Source of the DNA: Saprospiraceae bacterium
GTDB taxonomy: Bacteria; Bacteroidota; Bacteroidia; Chitinophagales; Saprospiraceae
DNA length: 64,000 bases
Reading direction: 5' to 3'
Assembly: GCA_016714985.1 (NCBI GenBank)
Contig: JADKBS010000003.1
Span: 372,001-436,000 of the forward strand
Below the pieces are notes generated by a model. The model made no database searches and was not told the DNA's origin. It saw only the letters and a list, made by a program, of their open reading frames with translations. Of this stretch, positions 55,735 through 61,748 are shown one piece after another. How positions within the stretch are numbered: the first letter of the stretch is position 1; each line of letters starts with the position of its first letter. The position numbers and the translations under genes are program-made.

Positions 55735-56304
55735 ATGGAAGACCAAAAATTAATGACTGCAATAATTACATCTTCAATAGCATTGCTACTGGGGTTGGTA
55801 AACCTTATATTTGGTATTATTTCATTGAAATCAAGGAACAAGAACGAAAGAGAGGTTGAAAAGCTAAAATCCGAATTAGAAAAAGAAAAAATTAGATTTG
55901 AGGAAACAATTAAAAAGGAGGGTGTTAATGAAGTTTTTAAATCTGAAACTACAAAAAGGATTTTGAACGTATTTCAAGTGCTTAAAGATAACAGTTATTC
56001 ACTTATTAACAACTTAAACCAGTCTGAAGAACAATACATAGTAAGTCTCGAAAATTACAAGTTAAGTTTAAGTTCTGCTATTGGGGTTTACCAAGCAACT
56101 TACATGGACATAAACGAAGAATTACGCCATGAAATACATGAGATAAAAAATATTTTACACTATGCACGAATTAATGCAGAAAAAGAAATCCTGAAGGTAT
56201 CAAAAAAAGTAAAAGGAAATGATAGATTTGATAAAAATGAAATCGAAAACTTGATAGGCAAAATATCAGTAATCCAAAATAAAATTTTCAACAATAATGA
56301 ATAA
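55735..56304 (+). CDS. Membrane-anchored coiled-coil protein of unknown function
   Basis: The 189-residue protein has one N-terminal membrane helix (IITSSIALLLGLVNLIFGIIS, residues about 8-28) and a strongly charged coiled coil (NEREVEKLKSELEKEKIRFEE). The C-terminal half is helical. No named family is evident. It is very AT-rich compared with the core genes and overlaps the response-regulator gene by 8 nt, so both belong to one cassette. Confidence 0.65.
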   Translation: MEDQKLMTAIITSSIALLLGLVNLIFGIISLKSRNKNEREVEKLKSELEKEKIRFEETIKKEGVNEVFKSETTKRILNVFQVLKDNSYSLINNLNQSEEQYIVSLENYKLSLSSAIGVYQATYMDINEELRHEIHEIKNILHYARINAEKEILKVSKKVKGNDRFDKNEIENLIGKISVIQNKIFNNNE

Positions 56305-56716
56305 GTCTGTTCTAATTATAGATGATGAGTACCGTGCTAAATTTCTTGTCAAGTATCTTGAAGAATTTAGTGATTCTAGGATAATGGTTGATTTTGCTCA
56401 AACCATAAAAGAGGCAATTGAGTTAATTGAAAGTAAGATTTACAAAGTAATATTATGTGACCTAATGATGCCACCAGAAAATTTTTATATTAGCGATAAA
56501 GAATTTGTTTTTAATGAAGAAGACAATTTTAATGGAAAAAAAATAATAGAATATTGTGTCAATAAAGGGATTGAAAAGGAAACAAAGATTATTATAACAT
56601 CAGGTTCTGTGACTCTCTCAAAACAATTAGTTGAAAACTATAACCATGCAATTGAAATGCTTGTAAAGCCATTTTCTTGTGATGAATTATTAGAAAAAAT
56701 TGAAAATACCCACTAA
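56297..56716 (+). CDS. Single-domain response regulator receiver protein
   Basis: The 139-residue REC-only protein begins MNKSVLIIDDEYRAKFLVKYL. The acidic pair is DDE (residues 9-11), the phospho-acceptor Asp is in VILCDLMMPP, TS in IIITSGSV, and Lys in MLVKPFSCDE. An insertion of about 15 residues (FYISDKEFVFNEEDNF) follows the acceptor site. No DNA-binding domain is present, so output would be by protein contact, perhaps with the membrane protein encoded upstream. Its stop codon lies inside CACTAAC of attC-like site 1. Confidence 0.8.
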   Translation: MNKSVLIIDDEYRAKFLVKYLEEFSDSRIMVDFAQTIKEAIELIESKIYKVILCDLMMPPENFYISDKEFVFNEEDNFNGKKIIEYCVNKGIEKETKIIITSGSVTLSKQLVENYNHAIEMLVKPFSCDELLEKIENTH

Positions 56717-56798
56717 CAAGGGCTTGCTGTCCATGCCGCCGAGCAGCCAGCCCGCAAACCCAACGCACGGCGGCACGGCAGTAAGCCAACCGTTACAC
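56711..56798 (+). other. attC-like recombination site 1
   Basis: R''-like CACTAAC (56711-56717), then GCTTGCTG pairing with CAGTAAGC and TGCCGCCG pairing with CGGCGGCA, a short central loop, and R'-like GTTACAC (56792-56798). Bases AAGG and CAACC are left unpaired on the two sides, like the extrahelical bases of attC. It shares about 85 bp with site 2. Confidence 0.62.
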
Positions 56799-56810
56799 AC
56801 AATAAAAAAT

Positions 56811-57680
56811 ATGAACTTATTGACTGTAAAAGATTTCGATAAAAACCTGCTTTTAGAGATAGGTCAAATTCTATTGAAGAATACAGTTCAATTATTTAAG
56901 AATAAATCTGAAAAAGGAATTGGAGGACTTGGAAGTGGGATACTATTCGAGTTTGAAGACAACTATTTCATTATTACGGCTTCACACAATTTTATCCATT
57001 CAGGTGAATTTGTTGGTCATGGAATTGATGATTTCTCAGTTCAAGTTGGACAATATTTATACGACCTTAAAAGGGAAATAATTTTTGGAATAGATGAACC
57101 AAGTTATGAAAGAACAAAAATCGACTTAGCAATTGTCAAACTAAAATCCAGCAATTTGATAGATGACTTGAAAAAGCATAAGTCATTTTTGGCTCTTTCC
57201 AATATCAACTTTTTCCCGAATCAAAGGATAATCAATGAAGCAAATAATGAACCGAGTGACTACTACATTTTATTCGGTTTTCCTGAAACAAAGACAAAAA
57301 AGGTAATAAAAAGCTACAATCCAACAATTGAAGACAGAAAGTTTAACATTACCGCATATTGTCAAATGGAATACTTGCGAAATAAAATACCTCAAAGGTT
57401 AATCAAGGAAGGATTTACTAATCATATTTTCTTCAATAAGATAAAGAAAGGCTCTGATTTGAATTTTGAGAATCGGCTAATCAAACCTGTTCAAAACGGA
57501 ATGAGCGGGTGTGGATTATGGGAGATAAATGTTGATTTGATTGAAGGGAAACCTCAGTTAAAATTAGCAGGAATATTTACTGAATTTCAAAAAGGTTTTG
57601 GCATCTCTGTGAAATTAAAATTTGCAATTGCTTTAATTCAACAGATGTTTAACTTAGAAAGATTGCCTAAATTTAGATGA
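56811..57680 (+). CDS. Trypsin-like serine protease
   Basis: The 289-residue protein has a trypsin-like triad: His in FIITASHNFIHSGE (residue about 59), Asp in KIDLAIVKLK (near 106) and Ser in NGMSGCGLWE (near 229, the GxSG-type loop). No signal peptide is visible, so it is probably cytosolic. Such bare proteases occur in bacterial conflict systems. It is AT-rich, sits alone between attC-like sites 1 and 2, and starts 13 nt after the core of site 1, as cassette genes do. Confidence 0.72.
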   Translation: MNLLTVKDFDKNLLLEIGQILLKNTVQLFKNKSEKGIGGLGSGILFEFEDNYFIITASHNFIHSGEFVGHGIDDFSVQVGQYLYDLKREIIFGIDEPSYERTKIDLAIVKLKSSNLIDDLKKHKSFLALSNINFFPNQRIINEANNEPSDYYILFGFPETKTKKVIKSYNPTIEDRKFNITAYCQMEYLRNKIPQRLIKEGFTNHIFFNKIKKGSDLNFENRLIKPVQNGMSGCGLWEINVDLIEGKPQLKLAGIFTEFQKGFGISVKLKFAIALIQQMFNLERLPKFR

Positions 57681-57693
57681 ATAGAAAAAAACT

Positions 57694-57783
57694 GTGTGTG
57701 ACAACGGCTTGCTGTCCATGCCGCCGAACAGCCAGCCCGCAAACCCAACGCACTGCGGCACGGCAGCAAGCCAACCATTAACA
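57694..57783 (+). other. attC-like recombination site 2
   Basis: Same body as site 1 (GGCTTGCTGTCC, ATGCCGCCGA, AGCCCGCAAACCC, CGGCACGGCAGCAAGCC). The left end GTGTGTGACAAC resembles the complement of GTTACACAC at the start of the protease cassette. The right end is ATTAACA, with A instead of the core G, so this site may be inactive and mark the end of the array. Confidence 0.58.
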
Positions 57784-57849
57784 GAATAAAAAAGTCCAAC
57801 CCATTTCCATCCCCCCGTAAAAACCAAAAAACCCCATCCCCCGAGTCCC

Positions 57850-58013
57850 CCAACCCCAAATTGAGGTCTCCCAACCCCACCGTCGGGTCACCCGACCCGA
57901 ACTTGAGGTCCCCCAACCCGAAATTTCGGGTCATACAACCCCAATTTCAGGTTGATAGACCCGAATTTGAGGTCCACCGACCCCACCGTGGGGTTCACCG
58001 ACCCGAAATCCGG
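57850..58013. repeat. Array of eight short palindromic units spaced 20-22 bp
   Basis: Consecutive units each contain their own small inverted repeat: CCCCAAATTGAGG, ACCCCACCGTCGGGT, GACCCGAACTTGAGGTC, ACCCGAAATTTCGGGT, ACCCCAATTTCAGGT, GACCCGAATTTGAGGTC, ACCCCACCGTGGGGT and CCCGAAATCCGG. Cores alternate between AATTT-type and ACCGT-type. There are no conserved repeats with unique spacers, so this is not CRISPR. Confidence 0.85.
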
Positions 58014-58063
58014 CCTTTTTTGAAATCAGGGTTTTTACAAACAGCTGATAATCAGGTTTTTAT

Positions 58064-58108
58064 AAAAAGGGGAATTTTTCGGCAAGTTGCCGAAAAATCC
58101 CCCTTTTT
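58064..58108. terminator. Strong bidirectional hairpin terminator
   Basis: Nearly the whole 45-bp segment is self-complementary: AAAAAGGGG.ATTTTTCGGCAA pairs with TTGCCGAAAAAT.CCCCTTTTT. It lies 22 nt from the stop of the minus-strand gene at 58130 and has T-runs on both sides. Confidence 0.8.
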
Positions 58109-58129
58109 GTAACTACTGCGTTGGCTCCA

Positions 58130-58639
58130 TCACCCTGCCGGAGGCGGAGTAGGAGGTGGTGTGCCGCCCGTGGCATCGCCGCCGCTGCTGGGGCGCTTGA
58201 AGAACTGCGCCAGTTCCTGCCGCTTCACGCTGTAACCGTCCTCCTCAGTGTCGTCCATGTACTGCGTGTACTTGTAATCCACGAGGCCGTTCTGGTAGTT
58301 GTCGAAGTCGTGCAGGATTTTGGTGTTCTGCAACTTGCCCACCATGCTCATCAGGCGGTTGATCCAGCCTTCGATGGTGACCCGGTCGACATAGTCGGCC
58401 TCGAACTCCACCCAGTCCACTTGGGGGCTGCTGCGGTTCGGCTCCGAGTTGCGGTAGTCCATGACCTTGTTGGCGAAGAGTTTGTTGTCCTCGTCAATAC
58501 TGCCATACTTCTGGCGCTCTTCGGAGCTGAGGTTTACCACATAATTTTCAAGTACCGTGTCAATGTCGTCAATATTCTTGTTGACGTCGGTCTTGTGTTC
58601 AGCGGTGATGTGCTTTACGATTAGATTGTGTAAAGGCAT
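58130..58639 (-). CDS. Conserved hypothetical protein with a Gly/Pro-rich tail
   Basis: The 169-residue protein (MPLHNLIVKHITAEHKTDVN, then YVVNLSSEERQKYGSIDEDNKL, WVEFEADYVDRVTIEGWINRL) is helical and ends with SSGGDATGGTPPPTPPPAG. It resembles a group of about 160-residue Bacteroidota proteins with the phrase L(S/T)xEERQ followed by helices and a small-residue tail; their role is unknown. The ATG at 58639 is preferred over 58702. Confidence 0.58.
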   Translation of the reverse strand: MPLHNLIVKHITAEHKTDVNKNIDDIDTVLENYVVNLSSEERQKYGSIDEDNKLFANKVMDYRNSEPNRSSPQVDWVEFEADYVDRVTIEGWINRLMSMVGKLQNTKILHDFDNYQNGLVDYKYTQYMDDTEEDGYSVKRQELAQFFKRPSSGGDATGGTPPPTPPPAG

Positions 58640-58863
58640 GTTGTTTGAATTATTTGGTTTAATAAAATTGATTCGCTGCTTGCCTTTTTGGCGGGGAGCC
58701 AACAGGGGAAGCAGTGCTACAAATATAAAATAAACTCAATACAAAACAAACATTTTGAGCCTTTTTTTATTGGAAATATTATGACATTTAGGGTGGCTAC
58801 TGGGTAGCAGGAAATGATTTGCAATCAGTTTATGTTCCCTGCACCAAGCTTTCTGTCATTTCC

Positions 58864-58894
58864 TTTGCACTCCCCATCAAAAACCTTAGTTTTG
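58864..58894 (+). promoter_or_regulatory. Promoter of the UPF0175/DUF3368 pair
   Basis: TTTG (58864-58867), a 19-nt spacer and TAGTTTTG (58887-58894) match the Bacteroidota consensus; the start codon follows 14 nt later. Confidence 0.7.
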
Positions 58895-58908
58895 TAAAAA
58901 ATCGAGCA

Positions 58909-59151
58909 ATGGGCGTCGTCATCGAACCTGAAATCATTCAATCATCTGGCCTTTCTGAGCAGGAATTCGTGCTGGAAATCGCCATCTACCTATACGAGCG
59001 CAAAATCTTGTCCTTAGGGAAGGCCGCCGCCTTTGCCAGATTGCACCGCATTGCTTTCCAAAAAGAACTTGCCAAGCGCAAAACGCCACTTCATCTCACA
59101 ATAGAGGATGTGGAAAAAGACCTAAAAACACTTGAGGCACTTGGATTATAA
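58909..59151 (+). CDS. UPF0175 antitoxin
   Basis: The 80-residue protein (SGLSEQEFVLEIAIYLYERK, LSLGKAAAFARLHRIAFQKEL) is a typical UPF0175 helix-turn-helix antitoxin. It ends 2 nt before the DUF3368 toxin start. The start at 58909 is set by the promoter spacing and the family start. Confidence 0.82.
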   Translation: MGVVIEPEIIQSSGLSEQEFVLEIAIYLYERKILSLGKAAAFARLHRIAFQKELAKRKTPLHLTIEDVEKDLKTLEALGL

Positions 59152-59153
59152 TT

Positions 59154-59633
59154 GTGGTAAGCGATACTTCCGTCATTAGCAATCTTTACTTGGTCGGTCA
59201 TCTCGACATTCTGGAAAAACTGTTTAAATCGGTCATCATTCCACAAAAAGTGTTGGATGAATTGCTTGAGCTTCAAAACTTTGGAGTTGACGTCGGTAAT
59301 TTCCTCAATTCACCTTTCTTGATTGTTAAAAAACCTAATAATCAACCACTTGTGCAACAATTCTTGGTTGAGATTGATGAGGGCGAGGCACAGGCAATCG
59401 TGCTTGCCTTGGAACTGAATGCCGATTTGATTTTAGTGGACGAAATGAAAGGAAGAGCTATTGCCGAACAGCAGGGACTTACCGTCACGGGGCTGCTAGG
59501 CGTGTTATTAAGCGCCAAAAAGCTGGGGTATTTGACACTTATTCAACCAATCTTAGAGCGATTGAAAACGGATGCTGGATTCTATATCAGCGATAAGTTG
59601 TTTTTGCAAATAATCAAGCTCGCCAACGAATAA
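59154..59633 (+). CDS. DUF3368 PIN-like toxin
   Basis: The 159-residue protein begins at a GTG (V/M)VSDTSVISNLYLVGHLDIL. The acidic residues in VSDTS, the EIDEGEAQAIVLALE block near residue 74 and LVDEMKGRAIA near 93 are DUF3368 hallmarks, a PIN-related RNase family. GLLGVLLSAKKLGYL is the usual C-terminal block. It pairs with UPF0175 as a type II toxin-antitoxin system. Both genes are intact. Confidence 0.84.
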   Translation: MVSDTSVISNLYLVGHLDILEKLFKSVIIPQKVLDELLELQNFGVDVGNFLNSPFLIVKKPNNQPLVQQFLVEIDEGEAQAIVLALELNADLILVDEMKGRAIAEQQGLTVTGLLGVLLSAKKLGYLTLIQPILERLKTDAGFYISDKLFLQIIKLANE

Positions 59634-59664
59634 CTTGACATCAACCAAAATTAATTACCAATTT

Positions 59665-60435
59665 TCACCCCTCCCCATTCAACCACTTCTTAAACTCCGC
59701 CACCCGCTCCCGGCTCACCACTTCGGCGTCGTTGGCGGGGGGCAGCAGTTCCACTTTCAGGCGGCTGTTGAACCACTGCGATATTTTGCCGATGGCCTCG
59801 GGGCGCACCAGCGTCTGGCGGTTGATGCGGAAAAACTGGCGGGGGTCGAGGCAGCCCTCCAATTGGTCTAGGGTGTATTCGATGATGTGCTTGCGGCCAT
59901 CGTTGCCCTTGGCGAAGGCCACTTTGTCTTCCGAGAAAAAATAGGCGATGTCGGCGATGGGCAGGTGGATGAGGTGCTGGCCGGACTTGACGAGGAACCG
60001 CTCCTTGTACTGGGGCCGCTGCACGGCGGCTTGTAGCAGTTGCTGTATGCTGCCAAAATCGAAGGTCTCCTGCTTTTTGAAAAACCGCTCGTATTTCTCC
60101 AGCGCCCGCACCAGTTCCTCTGGTTCCACGGGCTTCAGCAGGTAGTCAATGCTGTGAACCTTGAACGCCTTGAGCATGTACTGGTCGAAGGCGGTGGTAA
60201 AAATGACGGGCGAGCGCACCTCGGTCTGGTTGAAGATGTCGAAGCTGAGGCCGTCCGCCAGTTGGATGTCCATGAAGATAAGGTCAGGCTCGGTTGGCGG
60301 CTTTTGCAGCCATTGCGAAGCAGCCTCCACGGAGTCGAGCGTGGCCATTATCCTGCCCTGCGGGCAATGCTCGGCCAGCAGCTTGGCAAGGAGCCGGGCA
60401 GCGGGGAGTTCGTCTTCGATGAGGAGGATATTCAT
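59665..60435 (-). CDS. LytTR-family response regulator
   Basis: The 256-residue protein has a REC domain (LIEDELPAARLLAKLL; acceptor Asp in LIFMDIQLADG near 54; Lys in YLLKPVEPEEL near 103) and a C-terminal LytTR DNA-binding domain (FLVKSGQHLIHLPIADIAYF, FFRINRQTLV, LKVELLPPANDAEVVSRERV). It is partner to the LytS-type kinase upstream on the same strand. Targets are unknown; the adjacent TonB receptor gene is a candidate. Confidence 0.9.
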   Translation of the reverse strand: MNILLIEDELPAARLLAKLLAEHCPQGRIMATLDSVEAASQWLQKPPTEPDLIFMDIQLADGLSFDIFNQTEVRSPVIFTTAFDQYMLKAFKVHSIDYLLKPVEPEELVRALEKYERFFKKQETFDFGSIQQLLQAAVQRPQYKERFLVKSGQHLIHLPIADIAYFFSEDKVAFAKGNDGRKHIIEYTLDQLEGCLDPRQFFRINRQTLVRPEAIGKISQWFNSRLKVELLPPANDAEVVSRERVAEFKKWLNGEG

Positions 60436-60469
60436 GTGGGTTTATCGGTTGGTGAAATAGTGTGGTATT

Positions 60470-60560
60470 TGATTGATGATTTAAGATTACATGATTTAAG
60501 ATTTAAGATTGGGGCCGGACGGTAATCTTAAATCTTAAATCATGTAATCTGCAATCTTAA
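60470..60560. repeat. GATTTAAGATTACATGATTTAAG inverted word repeat
   Basis: GATTTAAGATTACATGATTT (60477-60500) has its complement AAATCATGTAATC...CTTAAATC at 60525-60560, giving a long stem-loop between the LytTR and LytS genes. Confidence 0.75.
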
Positions 60561-60561
60561 A

Positions 60562-61607
60562 TCAAACCTTTAATAATGGCACCACCACCACAAACTCCCC
60601 CTCCGTCTCCATGACCTCCACTTCCTGGTTCATCAAGAGGCGGCTGCGATTGCGGATATTGTCGAGGCCGGTGCCCGTACCCGGTTCGGGGTGGGGCTTG
60701 CGCTGGAGTTGGTTCCGCACCACCAGCCTATCGTCCCCTTCGGTGCCGATATGAATGTGCAGGGGTGCTGCGCCGACACGATATTGTGCTTGATGGCGTT
60801 CTCCATGAGCATTTGCAGGGCCAGTGGCAGGGTCTGGTATTGGAGCAGCTGCGGTTGCACCGCAATTTCGACCTGGAGGTTCTCGCCGAAGCGCTCTTTG
60901 AGCAAGGAGACAAACGCCTTCAGGAAATTCAATTCTTCCTCCAAGCTCACCAGTTCCCGCTCCCGCACGTCGAGGATGTAGCGGTAGGTCTGCGAGAGCT
61001 TTCGTACGAAATTGACGGCCTTTCCACTGTCCTCCGGGATGAGGTAGGCCAGCGTGTTCAGACTGTTGAAGAAGAAATGGGGGTTCACCTGGTTGCGCAG
61101 GCTTTCGAGCTGGCTCTGCATGTTCTCCTTAAGCAGGCGCTCCTTTTCCAATTGGGCCGTTTTCAGTAGGTTGAACAGTCCGACGCCTTCATAAATGCCC
61201 AAGACAAGGAAAGTGACGAGCAACGAAGCGACGGACATGGCGATTTCATGCTCCAATTTTGCAACGCCCAGTTCATTCTCAAAAGGCTTGTGCAAAAAGG
61301 GGTCAAGCACTATTTTCAATAAAAAATACCCAATGACCACCGACAGCGCCAAGTAGAGTATGCGCTTGCCGCTCTGCTCTAATTTTGGGTATTTGCTTCG
61401 CCAATAGACGCAGGCAAACCGAAATACCAGCCAGTAAATCGCCGTATAGGCCAACCCCACCAAAAAGCAAGTGGTGAAGAATGCCCGTGGTGATGCTACC
61501 AGCACATCTGCGAACATCAGCAGCCCCGTCAGCATTGCCACCACCGGCACCCCGATGATGACCAACCAGCGGTCGCTGAAGCCGAGTATTTCGGAAGCTC
61601 GATTCAT
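60562..61607 (-). CDS. LytS/YehU-type sensor histidine kinase; one frameshift
   Basis: MNRASEILGFSDRWLVIIG starts a protein with four membrane helices (residues about 13-150). A His_kinase domain follows with the phospho-acceptor region LRNQVNPHFFFNSLNTLAYL (near 192), then an ATPase domain opening MLMENAIKHNI. The frame breaks near 60770. The other frame gives PLHIHIGTEGDDRLVVRN, GTGTGLDNIRNR (the G-box) and ends at 60562. One added C in the CCC run restores about 348 residues. The ligand is unknown. A perfect 37-bp hairpin lies upstream. Confidence 0.85.
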
Positions 61608-61636
61608 TTTGGTTGATAAGGGTTGATAATTTTTTT

Positions 61637-61735
61637 AGGTTGATAAGGGTTGATGAAGGTTGATAAGGGTTGATGGGGTGACTGCTAAAATCAACCTTAT
61701 CAACCCTTATCAACCTTCATCAACCCTTATCAACC
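61637..61735. repeat. Perfect 37-bp-stem hairpin of GGTTGATAAGG words
   Basis: The left arm 61638-61674 and the right arm 61699-61735 are exact reverse complements over 37 bp, with a 24-nt loop. Each arm is made of the words GGTTGATAAGG, GGTTGATGAAGG, GGTTGATAAGG, GGTTGAT. Further copies continue on both sides (61613-61636 and 61690-61741). It lies between the TonB receptor stop and the LytS start. Confidence 0.9.
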
Positions 61736-61748
61736 CTCAACCCCGTTT

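Noticed and set aside
57850..58013. CRISPR array
   Set aside because: Units are palindromic along their full length, with no unique spacers of constant size, and there are no cas genes.
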